A DNA stretch of 64,000 bases from positions 1-64,000 of the forward strand of contig NZ_JAOEFX010000001.1 of the NCBI RefSeq assembly GCF_025421775.1. Reading direction: 5' to 3'. The translations under genes were made by a program, and so were the position numbers. The notes under the pieces are model-generated. The model worked only from the letters and a program-made list of their open reading frames with translations, was not told where the DNA came from and made no database searches. The DNA is from Paenarthrobacter aurescens (GTDB taxonomy: Bacteria; Actinomycetota; Actinomycetes; Actinomycetales; Micrococcaceae). This document shows, in pieces, positions 7,187 to 16,609 of this stretch. Each line of letters opens with the position of its first letter. Within the stretch, counting starts at the first letter, position 1.

Positions 7187-8098
7187 GTGACCAGTCAGCG
7201 TGTGGGCTTCATAGGCCTGGGCCTCATGGGCGCACCCATGGCCGCGAATATCGCAAAAGCCGGGTGGGCAATCACCGCCTGGAACCGTTCCGATGCCGCC
7301 TTTGATGGCCTCTCCGGTGTCCAGCGGGCAGCCAGCGTCGCCGGACTGCGGGACGAGGACGCCATCATCTTCATGCTTCCGGATCTGCCGTTCATCGAAG
7401 AAGCTGCCTCGGGTTTGCTCGAATCCTGGCGGAGCGCGCCACCAAAGCCGGGTACCGCTTTCGTGATCATGAGCAGCGTCTCGCCAACAGCGGTACGGCA
7501 GTTTGGCGAAACTGTCCATCACGCCAGCAATGGCAACGCCTTTGTGGTGGACGCGCCGGTCAGTGGCGGGACGGAAGGTGCGCAGGGCGGAACGCTGGCC
7601 ATTATGGTCGGCGCCACCGAATCCCAATTCGACGACCTGAAACCGCTTCTCGGCTCCATGGGGACCACCGTCCGGCGCATGGGGCCGCTGGGCTCCGGAT
7701 CCCTCGCCAAAGCCTGCAACCAACTGATCGTCGGAACCACGACGGCGGCGCTTGCCGAAGCCGCAGAACTCGCCGAGCGCTCCGGCATGGAGGTGGACGC
7801 CCTCTTTGACGTCCTGTCCGGAGGGCTGGCGGGAAGCCGCGTTCTGGACAACGTTGGCCCACGCCTGGCCGCCAAGGACTATGCCCCAACAGGGCCGGCC
7901 AAGTTCATGCACAAGGACCTTGGCTTCGTGCTCACCAGTGCTGAAGCGGTTGGCTCGGCAGTCCCCATGGCCTCAGCTGCCATCGACCTCTATGCAGAAC
8001 TCAAACGCCAAGGACTCGGTGACCAGGACCTCGCCGTCGTCCGCCAAACCATCGCAAACCTGAGCCGGACACCAACTGCTTCGTCGAGCAGCAACTGA
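7187..8098 (+). CDS. NAD(P)-dependent beta-hydroxyacid dehydrogenase (3-HIBADH/GarR-like)
   Basis: This 303-residue enzyme belongs to the 3-hydroxyisobutyrate / tartronate semialdehyde reductase family. The N-terminal GFIGLGLMGAPMAANI is the Rossmann nucleotide-binding motif, DAPVSGGTEGAQGGTL the substrate-binding signature, and KACNQL carries the catalytic Lys. The C-terminal half is the usual all-helical domain. GTG at 7187 starts the frame just after a weak GAGG-like site. The gene is followed 34 bases later by the SDR gene on the same strand, so it probably heads the hexonate dehydrogenase operon. Its likely substrate is a C3-C6 hydroxyacid or semialdehyde. Confidence 0.88.
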   Translation: MTSQRVGFIGLGLMGAPMAANIAKAGWAITAWNRSDAAFDGLSGVQRAASVAGLRDEDAIIFMLPDLPFIEEAASGLLESWRSAPPKPGTAFVIMSSVSPTAVRQFGETVHHASNGNAFVVDAPVSGGTEGAQGGTLAIMVGATESQFDDLKPLLGSMGTTVRRMGPLGSGSLAKACNQLIVGTTTAALAEAAELAERSGMEVDALFDVLSGGLAGSRVLDNVGPRLAAKDYAPTGPAKFMHKDLGFVLTSAEAVGSAVPMASAAIDLYAELKRQGLGDQDLAVVRQTIANLSRTPTASSSSN

Positions 8099-8132
8099 AC
8101 CGACACGACCCAGAAGGAATGAAGAACAAACT

Positions 8133-8903
8133 ATGAGTGGACTTTTCGATCTGACCGGGCGAGTTGCCCTGGTCACAGGTTCAAGCAGGGGGATTGGCAA
8201 CGCGTTGGCTCGCGGCCTGGCAGACGCAGGTGCCACGGTGGTGCTCAACGGCATCAACGCGGAGCGGCTTGAAGCGGCCCACCAAGCCATGGCAACTGAC
8301 TATCCGGAGGGGCAGGTGTACAGCCGCGCCTTCGACGTCACCGATGCATCGTCTGCCGCTGATGGTGTTGCATGGATTGAACAGAACGTAGGGCCACTGG
8401 ACATCCTGGTGAACAACGCCGGAATCCAGCACCGTGTGCCCATGCTGGACCTGGACGTCAAGGACTGGGACCGGGTGATCACCACCGACCTGACCAGTGC
8501 CTTCCTGGTAGGCAGGGAAGCGGCCAGGCACATGATCCCGAGAGGGCAGGGCAAGATCATCAACATCTGCTCTGTCCAGACGGACCTCGCCCGCCCCACC
8601 ATCGCACCCTATGTGGCCGCCAAGGGCGGGCTGCGTAACCTGACCCGCGCCATGACAGCCGAATGGGCTGCGTCCGGCCTGCAGATCAACGGGATAGCTC
8701 CTGGCTACATTCACACCGAAATGACGCAAAACCTCGTGGACGATGCCGACTTCAACTCCTGGATCCTGGGCCGCACTCCAGCCCACCGGTGGGGAACGGT
8801 AGGCGACCTCGCAGGGCCGGTGGTCTGGCTCGCATCCCAGGCGTCCAACTTCGTCAACGGCCAAACAATCTTCGTCGATGGTGGAATGACGGTGGTGGTC
8901 TGA
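8133..8903 (+). CDS. idnO: SDR oxidoreductase, gluconate 5-dehydrogenase-like
   Basis: This 256-residue classical short-chain dehydrogenase probably reduces 5-ketogluconate to gluconate. It has TGSSRGIGNALA at about 14-25 for cofactor binding, NNAGIQHR (the Asn-Asn-Ala-Gly motif), an active-site Ser in CSVQ, YVAAKGG with the catalytic Tyr and Lys, and NGIAPGYI. The IQHR and CSVQ segments resemble IdnO/Gno proteins. SD AAGGAATGAAG lies before the ATG. The stop TGA overlaps the next ATG, so it is translationally coupled to the idonate dehydrogenase gene, a pairing also seen in the E. coli idn operon. Substrate assignment is by family and context. Confidence 0.85.
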   Translation: MSGLFDLTGRVALVTGSSRGIGNALARGLADAGATVVLNGINAERLEAAHQAMATDYPEGQVYSRAFDVTDASSAADGVAWIEQNVGPLDILVNNAGIQHRVPMLDLDVKDWDRVITTDLTSAFLVGREAARHMIPRGQGKIINICSVQTDLARPTIAPYVAAKGGLRNLTRAMTAEWAASGLQINGIAPGYIHTEMTQNLVDDADFNSWILGRTPAHRWGTVGDLAGPVVWLASQASNFVNGQTIFVDGGMTVVV

Positions 8904-9952
8904 TGGGCATCCAGCTTCCCACCTCAGGCCCCGCAGTAGTTGCGCATGGCAAGGGCGACCTTCGAATTGAGGACATTCCGCTGACCACTCCTGCCCCGGA
9001 TCAAGCAATTGTGGAGATTGCCTATGGCGGCATTTGTGGATCTGACCTGCACTATTGGATGCACGGCGCGGCCGGGGAATCCATTCTCAAGGAGCCTATG
9101 GTCCTGGGCCATGAAATCGTTGGCGTGGTGGTCCAGCAAGCAGCCGACGGTTCCGGCCCCGGGATTGGCACGCCTGTGGCTGTTCACCCGGCCACCCCTG
9201 CTCCCGGCGTTGCCAGGTACCCGGAGGACCGGCCGAACCTTTCGCCGGGCTGCACATACTTGGGCAGTGCAGCCCGATACCCGCACACGGACGGTGCCTT
9301 CAGCCGCTACGCGAACCTGCCCTCAAGGATGCTCCGCCCGTTGCCGGAGAACCTGGACCTTCGCACGGCCGCGCTCGTGGAACCGGCCAGCGTCGCTTGG
9401 CACGCCGTTGCCCGGGCCGGCGACGTCAAGGGAAAGACGGCCCTCGTGATCGGCAGCGGTCCGATCGGTGCCCTCGCTGTCGCGGTCCTGAAGCGTGCCG
9501 GCGCGGCCCGGATTGTCGCCGTCGACATGCATGACAAGCCGCTGGAGATCGCCAAGGCCGTGGGAGCGGACGCTGTCCTCAAGGGTGACGACGCCGAGGC
9601 CATCGCGGCAGTGGAGGCCGACGTCGTCGTTGAATCTTCGGGTAGCCACTACGGGCTTGCTTCCGCCATCAAGGGAGCTACCCGCGGCGGCAAAGTGGTG
9701 ATGGTGGGACTGCTGCCGTCCGGGCCGCAGCCGGTGTTCATCTCCCTGGCCATCACCCGCGAACTGGAACTGCTGGGTTCGTTCCGCTTCAACGACGAAA
9801 TCGATGAGGTCATCGGTGCGTTGGCTGACGGTTCGTTGTTGGTGGATCCCGTAGTGACACACGAATTCGATCTGGCCCATGGCCTGGAAGCCTTTGAGGT
9901 GGCGAAGAACTCTGCGGAATCCGGCAAGGTGTTGCTGAACTTCCGTCAGTAG
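8903..9952 (+). CDS. idnD: L-idonate 5-dehydrogenase-like zinc alcohol dehydrogenase
   Basis: This 349-residue medium-chain dehydrogenase would oxidise L-idonate to 5-ketogluconate. GGICGSDLHYW (catalytic Zn Cys) and LGHEIVG (catalytic His-Glu) are near residues 40-70; the IGSGPIGALAVAVLKRAGA nucleotide-binding motif lies near 175. The start is ATG at 8903, sharing a base with the SDR stop, rather than the much longer in-frame extension, which is not family-like. Together with the upstream SDR it would convert L-idonate to D-gluconate. Sorbitol/threonine dehydrogenase relatives are the alternative reading. It ends ten bases from the convergent GntR-family gene. Confidence 0.85.
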   Translation: MGIQLPTSGPAVVAHGKGDLRIEDIPLTTPAPDQAIVEIAYGGICGSDLHYWMHGAAGESILKEPMVLGHEIVGVVVQQAADGSGPGIGTPVAVHPATPAPGVARYPEDRPNLSPGCTYLGSAARYPHTDGAFSRYANLPSRMLRPLPENLDLRTAALVEPASVAWHAVARAGDVKGKTALVIGSGPIGALAVAVLKRAGAARIVAVDMHDKPLEIAKAVGADAVLKGDDAEAIAAVEADVVVESSGSHYGLASAIKGATRGGKVVMVGLLPSGPQPVFISLAITRELELLGSFRFNDEIDEVIGALADGSLLVDPVVTHEFDLAHGLEAFEVAKNSAESGKVLLNFRQ

Positions 9953-9962
9953 TTTGGGCCGG

Positions 9963-10703
9963 CTAGTTCTTGGAGACAGGGACGAAGACGCGGGGCTGAT
10001 CGTCCCAACTGGGCGACAGCTCCGCAATCGTCTGGCGCATGATTTTGGCGGCGGCATCCCGCGCCAAGGCACCGTCACCGGCGTCGATGGCGTGGGCCAC
10101 GTCCATGTGCCACTGGAGGGCCTGCTTTTGGGGATGCTCCGGCATGAGCCCATGCACGGTTCGTCCGGTGAGGGTCTCGGTGACCTGGCCAATGAGGTTT
10201 GCAAACATCTCGTTGCCCGACCCGGACAACACCAGCGCGTGGAACCGGATATCGAGATCCAGGAACCTGGGCATGTCGCCGGCGTCGCCGGCCTCTTTCA
10301 TAGCCAGTGAAATGCCCACCAACTCCTGCCGGAGGCTCTCGGGTGCGTTGCCTGCGGCGAGTTCCGCGGCAACGGGCTCGACGGCGGAGCGCAACTCTGC
10401 GAGCGAACGCAGCTGCGCGCCGCGCCCCTCGCCGGCCAAGCGCCAACGAATCACCAAAGGGTCGAATGGATTCCATCGGTGGGCGGGAAGGACGCGGATG
10501 CCTACCCGCTTGATGGTTTCCACGAGTCCCAATGACTGCAGTACACGCACAGCTTCACGCACTACGGAACGGGACACATTGAGTTCGTCTTCCAGATGCT
10601 CCGCCAACATGACATGGCCGGTAGGAAGGGCTCCGCCGACAATCCGGGTACCCAGATGCTCAACGGCGCGGTGATGGAGGCTGGTTGACATAGAGGTAAG
10701 CAT
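9963..10703 (-). CDS. GntR-family regulator, FadR subfamily (FCD domain)
   Basis: This roughly 246-residue repressor has an N-terminal winged helix (LAEHLEDELNVSRSVVREAVRVLQSLGLVETIKRVGIRV) and a C-terminal helical FCD ligand-binding domain with ELRSAVEPVAAELAA, DIRFHALVLSGSGN and a later His in QWHMDVAHAIDAGD, residues typical of the metal-dependent carboxylate pocket. Members at gluconate loci answer to gluconate or 6-phosphogluconate. ATG at 10703 or 10691 is likely; an in-frame start at 10751 exists. It lies between the idonate genes and gnd, transcribed away from gnd, and probably controls both. Confidence 0.88.
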   Translation of the reverse strand: MLTSMSTSLHHRAVEHLGTRIVGGALPTGHVMLAEHLEDELNVSRSVVREAVRVLQSLGLVETIKRVGIRVLPAHRWNPFDPLVIRWRLAGEGRGAQLRSLAELRSAVEPVAAELAAGNAPESLRQELVGISLAMKEAGDAGDMPRFLDLDIRFHALVLSGSGNEMFANLIGQVTETLTGRTVHGLMPEHPQKQALQWHMDVAHAIDAGDGALARDAAAKIMRQTIAELSPSWDDQPRVFVPVSKN

Positions 10704-10915
10704 AGTGGCGCGGAGCCGCCTCCGTGGGGGATCCAATGTCACAGGCACCATTGTCTGCCGGTGGTACCGGGGCGGTCATCATAGACTGTTTATGACGCGG
10801 CACCGTTCCAAAACGTGGGCGCCGCTTTCCCGCCCAAGGCTTAAATACGTATGGTTTATTACAGCCCCTGGTTATGAAGTCGCTTCCTGCCTGCCCCTAT
10901 GGGTACGTCAGGACT

Positions 10916-10929
10916 GTTTGTACACAAAC
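10916..10929. promoter_or_regulatory. Candidate GntR-type operator in the gnd leader
   Basis: GTTTGT-AC-ACAAAC is a perfect pair of six-base arms around two bases, resembling the GT..AC operators of FadR-type regulators. It ends four bases before the gnd ribosome binding site and lies in the region shared with the divergent GntR gene. Confidence 0.35.
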
Positions 10930-10943
10930 GAATTGGAGTTTTG

Positions 10944-12380
10944 ATGTCAGCACACATCGGTGTCACCGGCCTTGCGGTGATGGGCGCCAACCTGGCCCGC
11001 AACCTCGCCCGCAATGGCTTCACCGTGGCCCTCCACAACCGCTCCGTGGAAAAGACTGACGCCCTGCTGGAAAAGCACGGCACAGACGGTGATTTCATCC
11101 GCACGGAAACGCTGCAGGAACTCGTCGATTCCCTCGAAAAGCCCCGCCGCGTACTCATCATGGTCAAGGCAGGCGCTCCTGTTGACAACGTGATCGAGCA
11201 GCTTGAGCCGTTGCTCGAAGCAGGCGACATCATCATCGACGCCGGTAACTCCCACTACGAGGACACCCGCCGTCGCGAGGCTGCGCTGGCCAAGAAGGAC
11301 CTGCACTTTGTGGGCGTCGGTGTTTCCGGCGGCGAAGAAGGCGCCTTGAACGGGCCGTCCATCATGCCTGGCGGTTCCAAGGAGTCCTACGACGCCCTCG
11401 GCCCGCTGCTCGAGAAGATCTCCGCCAAGGTTGATGGCGAGCCCTGCTGCGCTTGGATCGGCACCGACGGTGCTGGCCACTTCGTCAAGATGGTCCACAA
11501 CGGCATTGAATACGCCGACATGCAGGTCATCGGTGAAGCATTCGACCTCCTCCGCTCCGGCGCCGGCATCGAGCCCGCTGAGCAGTCCAAGATCTTCGCT
11601 GAATGGAACAAGGGCGAGTTGTCCTCCTTCCTGATCGAAATCTCCGCCGAGGTCCTGGGCCACGTTGACGCCAAGACGGGCAAACCGTTCGTGGACGTCG
11701 TCGTGGATGCAGCAGGCCAGAAGGGCACGGGCCGCTGGACGGTTATCTCTGCCCTGGAACTCGGCTCCCCGGTCTCAGGTATCGCCGAGTCCGTTTTCGC
11801 CCGCGCACTGTCCTCCCAGACCGAGCAGCGCAAGCTCGGCCAGGAACTTCTGGCCGGCGAAGAAGCCTCTGTGGAAATTCCCGAGACATTCGTCGAGGAC
11901 GTCCGCCAGGCGCTGTATGCGTCCAAGCTGGTCTCCTACGCCCAAGGTCTGGACATGCTCACCTCCGCCGCGAAGGAGTACAGCTGGGACCTCAAGCTGG
12001 ACGAGATCGCTTCCCTGTGGCGTGCCGGCTGCATCATCCGTGCAGAATTGCTCAAGGACATCACCAAGGCGTACGCCGCCGAAGAAAAGCCCGCCAACCT
12101 GCTGTTCGCGCCGGCTTTCACCAAGGCCATCGCCGAGGCACTTCCGGCCTGGCGTCGCGTTGTTGCCACGGCTGTCCAGCTGGGCATCCCGGTACCAGTG
12201 TTCTCCTCCTCACTGGCGTACTACGACGGCCTGCGCCGCAAGCGTGTTGCCGCCGCCCTGATCCAGGGCCAGCGCGACCTCTTCGGTGCACACACCTACG
12301 GTCGTGTGGACACTGAGGGCACTTTCCACACGCTCTGGGGCGAAGACAAGTCCGAGATCTCGGCAGTCGACACCCACTAG
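10944..12380 (+). CDS. gnd: 6-phosphogluconate dehydrogenase, decarboxylating
   Basis: This 478-residue enzyme oxidises 6-phosphogluconate to ribulose 5-phosphate and CO2 with NADP in the pentose phosphate pathway. GLAVMGANLARNLARNG is the cofactor-binding motif; GVGVSGGEEGALNGPSIMPGG and KMVHNGIEYADMQ carry substrate and catalytic Lys residues; the C-terminal swivel tail is present. The length is typical of the long dimeric GndA form. ATG at 10944 was chosen over the frame's earlier start because TTGGAG lies at 10933-10938. It is divergent from the GntR regulator and followed by a terminator. Confidence 0.97.
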   Translation: MSAHIGVTGLAVMGANLARNLARNGFTVALHNRSVEKTDALLEKHGTDGDFIRTETLQELVDSLEKPRRVLIMVKAGAPVDNVIEQLEPLLEAGDIIIDAGNSHYEDTRRREAALAKKDLHFVGVGVSGGEEGALNGPSIMPGGSKESYDALGPLLEKISAKVDGEPCCAWIGTDGAGHFVKMVHNGIEYADMQVIGEAFDLLRSGAGIEPAEQSKIFAEWNKGELSSFLIEISAEVLGHVDAKTGKPFVDVVVDAAGQKGTGRWTVISALELGSPVSGIAESVFARALSSQTEQRKLGQELLAGEEASVEIPETFVEDVRQALYASKLVSYAQGLDMLTSAAKEYSWDLKLDEIASLWRAGCIIRAELLKDITKAYAAEEKPANLLFAPAFTKAIAEALPAWRRVVATAVQLGIPVPVFSSSLAYYDGLRRKRVAAALIQGQRDLFGAHTYGRVDTEGTFHTLWGEDKSEISAVDTH

Positions 12381-12396
12381 CACCTGGTTGCCGCCG

Positions 12397-12437
12397 AAGG
12401 CCGGTTCGTCCCAGCTACGCTGGGAAGGACCGGCCTT
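12397..12437 (+). terminator. Terminator after gnd
   Basis: AAGGCCGGT and ACCGGCCTT bracket an inner CCCAGC/GCTGGG stem; the hairpin is followed by TTGCCG and lies 16 bases after the gnd stop. Confidence 0.75.
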
Positions 12438-12503
12438 TGCCGTGCTGGATAGTTGTAGTGCGTCAGCGCTGGTCAAGTGACCACCAACTTAAGGACTACG
12501 GCC

Positions 12504-13343
12504 ATGGCACCCCGCATAGCGCTAGTCACTGGAGCCTCCACGGGAATCGGTTTCGAGACCGCCGTTGCCCTCAAGGCTGCCGGCTTTACGGTTTATGCGG
12601 GCGCGCGCCGTTTGCACAAGATGGAGCCGCTGAAGCGCCACGGCATTACCGTCATGTCCCTGGATGTCACCTCAGAGGAATCCATGGCGTCTTCAGTGGC
12701 GTTGGTGGAAGCCGCCCACGGCCGGATCGATGTGCTTGTCAACAATGCAGGCTACGGTTCCTACGGGTCGCTCGAAGAAGTTTCACTGACTGAGGGCAGA
12801 CGTCAGTTCGAGGTCAACGTCATGGGCCTGGCGGGAATGACGCAACTCGTCATTCCCGGGATGCGCGCCGCGGGCTCAGGAAGAATCATCAATGTCACGT
12901 CCATTGGCGGAAAAATCTACGAGCCATTGGGCGCCTGGTATCACGGCACCAAGTTCGCGGTCGAGGGAATGAGCGATTCCCTGCGCCTGGAGCTGAAGCC
13001 GCACGGCATCGACGTCGTCATTATTGAGCCGTCCGGGACAGACACTGAGTGGGGCACCATAGCGGGCGAGGGCTTGCTGATGACGTCCGGTGACGGGCCC
13101 TACCAGGAGCAAGCGCATATTGTGGCCGCGGCGCTGGCATCAACCTCCGGGGCCGGCCACGTGTTGTCCACCCCGGCGAGGGTCGTCGCGAAAGCAATTG
13201 TTCGAGCTGCAACGGCAAGACGCCCCAAGACCCGCTACCCGGTGGGCAGGGGCGCTTGGAGCGTCCTGGCAATGCGGAGAATTCTTCCGGACCGCGTTTT
13301 CGATTATGTCTTTTGGAACTCTTACCGAAGGCTCGCCGGCTAA
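12504..13343 (+). CDS. SDR-family oxidoreductase
   Basis: This 279-residue classical SDR has [13 protein letters not shown] at the N-terminus, [17 protein letters not shown] with the catalytic Ser, [10 protein letters not shown] with the catalytic Tyr and Lys, and [12 protein letters not shown] after the active site. The AGYGSYG and TKFAVEG features resemble the 17-beta-hydroxysteroid dehydrogenase/retinol dehydrogenase-like group; the substrate is unknown. ATG at 12504 follows AAGGAC. The last four bases overlap the 3' end of the convergent cysE gene. I see no operon partner. Confidence 0.88.
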   Translation: MAPRIALVTGASTGIGFETAVALKAAGFTVYAGARRLHKMEPLKRHGITVMSLDVTSEESMASSVALVEAAHGRIDVLVNNAGYGSYGSLEEVSLTEGRRQFEVNVMGLAGMTQLVIPGMRAAGSGRIINVTSIGGKIYEPLGAWYHGTKFAVEGMSDSLRLELKPHGIDVVIIEPSGTDTEWGTIAGEGLLMTSGDGPYQEQAHIVAAALASTSGAGHVLSTPARVVAKAIVRAATARRPKTRYPVGRGAWSVLAMRRILPDRVFDYVFWNSYRRLAG

Positions 13344-13924
13344 ATGCGGTACTCGATGTAGTACTCTGCCGGGTCCACGGCCGGCTTGGTTTCCGACCTC
13401 GCATCGCGGTGCCGCCACGTAGCGGGAATGCCCGTGATGATGGATTCCGGAGGCGCGTCCTTGACTACCACGGCATTGGCGCCAATCGCGCTGCCGGCGC
13501 CGATGGTGATGGGACCCAGGACCTTCGCACCAGCGCCGATCGTGACGCGGTCCCCGATGGTGGGGTGGCGCTTGACCTTGGCCAACGAACGTCCACCGAG
13601 TGTGACGCCATGATAAATCATCACGTCCTCGCCGATCTCGGCCGTCTCACCGATGACCACCCCCATGCCGTGGTCGATGAAGAATCGACGGCCAATGGTT
13701 GCGCCGGGATGGATTTCGATACCCGTCAGGAACCTGGCCAGCTGGGAAATCAGACGGGCAGGAAAACGCAGCGCAGGGTTCTGCCAGAGCCGGTGCGTTA
13801 CCCGGTGGGCCCAAATGGCATGCAGGCCGGAGTATGCGAAAAAGTTCTCAAAAGAGCCTCGAGCCGCCGGGTCATGCGACCGGGCGGCATCGAGGTCTTC
13901 CTTAAGCCTTGCGAAGAAGCTCAC
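13340..13924 (-). CDS. cysE: Serine O-acetyltransferase
   Basis: This 194-residue enzyme acetylates L-serine with acetyl-CoA, the first step of cysteine synthesis. The C-terminal left-handed beta-helix hexapeptide repeats are clear ([44 protein letters not shown]), including the catalytic His in [10 protein letters not shown]. The length fits the short actinobacterial/EpsC form, which lacks part of the long N-terminal helical domain of E. coli CysE. GTG at 13924 follows AGAAAGG. It lies 41 bases after cysK on the same strand, so the two pathway steps are co-transcribed. Confidence 0.95.
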   Translation of the reverse strand: MSFFARLKEDLDAARSHDPAARGSFENFFAYSGLHAIWAHRVTHRLWQNPALRFPARLISQLARFLTGIEIHPGATIGRRFFIDHGMGVVIGETAEIGEDVMIYHGVTLGGRSLAKVKRHPTIGDRVTIGAGAKVLGPITIGAGSAIGANAVVVKDAPPESIITGIPATWRHRDARSETKPAVDPAEYYIEYRI

Positions 13925-13965
13925 AAAGACCTTTCTACAGGAAATGACGGTGTGCGGGCTAAGTG

Positions 13966-14901
13966 CTAGCCGCGGATGTCGTCGAACAGGACAGTGGAGA
14001 TGTAGCGCTCTCCAAAGTCGCAGACGACGGCGACGATCAGCTTGCCGGCGTTCTCGGGACGCTTGGCCAGCTCGAGGGCAGCCCAGACGATGGCGCCGGA
14101 GGAGATGCCACCGAGGATGCCTTCGCGGGCACCGAGTTCACGGGCAACGCGGACGGAATCCTCCAGCGTGGCGTCCAGGACTTCGTCGTAAACGTTGGTG
14201 TCCAGGATTTCGGGAACAAAGTTGGCGCCGATTCCCTGGATCTTGTGCGGACCCGGAGCTCCGCCGTTGAGGATTGCGGAGTCCTTGGGCTCGACTGCCA
14301 CGATCTGCACGCCGGGCTTGCGTTCCTTGAGAACCTGTCCGACGCCGGTGATGGTGCCACCGGTACCAACGCCGGCAACAAAGATGTCTACTTCACCGTC
14401 GGTGTCTTCCCAGACTTCCTCGGCAGTGGTGGTGCGGTGGATGGCCGGGTTTGCTTCGTTGGCGAATTGCTGTGCCCAGATGGAGTTCTCTGTGTTGGCG
14501 ACGATTTCCTGGGCCTTCTCGACCGCGCCGCGCATGCCTTCGGATCCGGGCGTCAGGACGATTTCGGCACCATACGCGCGGAGCATGACACGGCGTTCGG
14601 TGGACATGGTTTCAGGCATGGTCAGGATGACCTTGTAGCCGCGTGCTGCGCCCACCAGGGCGAGTGCGATGCCGGTGTTGCCGGAGGTACCCTCGACAAT
14701 GGTCCCGCCGGGCTTCAAAGCGCCGGACTTCTCGGCGGCGTCAATGATGGCCACGCCGATGCGGTCCTTGACGCTGTTGGCCGGGTTGTAGAACTCAAGC
14801 TTGACTGCAACGGTGGCGTCAAGGCCCTCGGTGAGCCGGTTCAAGCGAACCAGCGGAGTGCGGCCGACCAGTTGCGTGACGTCGTCGTAGATCCTTGCCA
14901 T
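13966..14901 (-). CDS. cysK: Cysteine synthase A (O-acetylserine sulfhydrylase)
   Basis: This 311-residue PLP enzyme makes L-cysteine from O-acetylserine and sulfide. [11 protein letters not shown] carries the PLP Lys, [12 protein letters not shown] the substrate loop, and [13 protein letters not shown] the phosphate-binding glycine loop. Length and motifs match CysK closely. It is the first gene of the cysK-cysE pair, which in cells forms the cysteine synthase complex; the C-terminal Ile of the neighbouring CysE (YRI) is the expected contact residue. Confidence 0.96.
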   Translation of the reverse strand: MARIYDDVTQLVGRTPLVRLNRLTEGLDATVAVKLEFYNPANSVKDRIGVAIIDAAEKSGALKPGGTIVEGTSGNTGIALALVGAARGYKVILTMPETMSTERRVMLRAYGAEIVLTPGSEGMRGAVEKAQEIVANTENSIWAQQFANEANPAIHRTTTAEEVWEDTDGEVDIFVAGVGTGGTITGVGQVLKERKPGVQIVAVEPKDSAILNGGAPGPHKIQGIGANFVPEILDTNVYDEVLDATLEDSVRVARELGAREGILGGISSGAIVWAALELAKRPENAGKLIVAVVCDFGERYISTVLFDDIRG

Positions 14902-14967
14902 GAAAATTACGCCTATCTCTGAAGAGGGAATGCTGTGGTCAGCCTAACCAGCCGGATCGAAACCCTG

Positions 14968-15492
14968 CTAAGCAGTAAGCCACGCAGAGTAATATTTCCG
15001 GGCCTTGGCCAGCTTGGGATTAATGATCACCTGGCAGTAACCCTGGTACGGGAACTTGGCATAGTAATTCTGGTGGACTTCTTCGGCTTCGTGGAACTCC
15101 GGGAGGCGGCTCACCTCGGTCACAATCGGATCGGACCAAAGGGCCTGCGCACGCTCGATGGCTTCCTCGAACAGCACTTTTTCTTCCGTAGTTGTATAGA
15201 ACATCGAAGACCGGTACTGGGTTCCGACGTCATAGCCCTGCCGGTTCAGGGTGGTGGGGTCGTGAAGGGCGAAGAACATGTCCAGGATGACTTCCTCCGG
15301 CACCACAGCCTCATCGAACGTCACTGCAACCACTTCGGCATGCCCGGTGGTTCCTGAGCAGACCTCGTAGTAGTCGGGGTTACGGACGTGCCCACCGGTG
15401 TAGCCGGAGACCACTGAGGCAACACCACGGGTTTTCTGGTAAACGGCGTCAAGGCACCAGAAGCAGCCGCCGCCAAGTACGAAAGTTTTCAT
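14968..15492 (-). CDS. msrA: Peptide methionine sulfoxide reductase A
   Basis: This 174-residue enzyme reduces S-methionine sulfoxide in proteins and free methionine. The catalytic motif GGGCFWC is at residues 8-14. GYTGG, Glu in HAEVV and the DPTTLNRQGYDVGTQYRS block follow as in all MsrA proteins. A GAAGAGAAC site precedes ATG. It stands alone between cysK and the divergent nif3-like gene; a link to sulfur metabolism or oxidative stress is plausible from its position. Confidence 0.97.
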   Translation of the reverse strand: MKTFVLGGGCFWCLDAVYQKTRGVASVVSGYTGGHVRNPDYYEVCSGTTGHAEVVAVTFDEAVVPEEVILDMFFALHDPTTLNRQGYDVGTQYRSSMFYTTTEEKVLFEEAIERAQALWSDPIVTEVSRLPEFHEAEEVHQNYYAKFPYQGYCQVIINPKLAKARKYYSAWLTA

Positions 15493-15607
15493 GTTCTCTT
15501 CAATGGATCGGAGGGCTTGATGATTCCCGTTTCACCTTACGGGAGAATTACGGCGACTGGCATGCGCCGAAACAGCCCGATCCGGCCAGGTAGGGAAGAA
15601 TAAGAGT

Positions 15608-16519
15608 ATGGAAGCAGTAAACACCGACATTTCTGATGCGGATTCCGTCGAAGATGACGAGACAGTTGAAGCCAGCGGTGATCCGACGCTCGGTCAGGTG
15701 TTGCTGGCTGTCGAGGAACTCTGGCCTGAATCCCTGGCTGAGGACTGGGACGAAGTAGGGCTCGTCGTCGGCCGTCCCAATGTCCCTGTCACCAAAGTCC
15801 TGTTTGCCGTTGATCCCACATTGGCCGTGATTGACGAAGCCATTGAGTGGGGAGCCGGGCTCTTGATCACACACCATCCCTTGCTGCTGAAGGGGGTGAA
15901 TTCCGTCGCCGCCACCTCGGCGAAGGGCCTGGCCGTTCACCGTTTAATCGAAGCCGGTACCGGCCTCTTGACCGTTCACACCAATGGCGATTCAGCCGTC
16001 GGGGGAGTGTCGGACGTCCTGGCCGACGCCTTCGGGTTGGAGAATGTGGAACCGCTGACTGCAGCAGCCAATGGATTGCCGGAAGAAGGCATCGGCAGGG
16101 TGGGTGACCTTCCTGACCTTATGACACTCGGTGATTTCGCAGCGAGGGTTTTCGAGATGCTGCCCGCAGTGGCCGGCGGCGTCCGGGTGGCCGGAGACAA
16201 AGATGGCCTGGTGCGGCGCGTTGCCGTTTGCGGTGGTGCCGGAGACAGCTTGTTTGACGCTGTCCGGGCCAGCCAGGCGGATGTGTACGTTACGGCAGAT
16301 ATGCGGCACCACCCAGCCTCGGAAGCCCGTGAGGGCGCCACCAACGGACGGCCGTATCTCATCGACGTTTCACACTTTGCCAGCGAGTGGCTGTGGCTGC
16401 CTGCCGCCGCAGAAGCGCTGGGCAACGTGCTCGCGGACCAGGGCTACGACGTCGAAATCCGTGTCAGCAGCACCAACAGCGATCCCTGGGACTTCATACT
16501 CACTCCCGGCGGGGACTAG
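15608..16519 (+). CDS. Nif3-like dinuclear metal center protein
   Basis: This 303-residue protein belongs to the Nif3/YbgI (GTP cyclohydrolase 1 type 2) family. LITHHPLLLKG supplies the paired His metal ligands, TVHTNGD the third ligand region, and VTADMRHH with VSHFASEW the C-terminal ligands. The biochemical role is unsettled. The first 30 residues are acidic and probably disordered. The next gene, 90 bases on, encodes the coiled-coil zinc-ribbon-family protein, the same pair seen in M. tuberculosis (Rv2230c-Rv2229c), so they likely act in one process. Confidence 0.9.
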   Translation: MEAVNTDISDADSVEDDETVEASGDPTLGQVLLAVEELWPESLAEDWDEVGLVVGRPNVPVTKVLFAVDPTLAVIDEAIEWGAGLLITHHPLLLKGVNSVAATSAKGLAVHRLIEAGTGLLTVHTNGDSAVGGVSDVLADAFGLENVEPLTAAANGLPEEGIGRVGDLPDLMTLGDFAARVFEMLPAVAGGVRVAGDKDGLVRRVAVCGGAGDSLFDAVRASQADVYVTADMRHHPASEAREGATNGRPYLIDVSHFASEWLWLPAAAEALGNVLADQGYDVEIRVSSTNSDPWDFILTPGGD

Positions 16520-16609
16520 AGTCTAGAAGGATACGGACAGCCTCAACAGAATGAGGCCAGTCCGGCCGGAACTGATCCCCAGGCCCGGCAGTGACAAGCG
16601 GAGGTAAGC

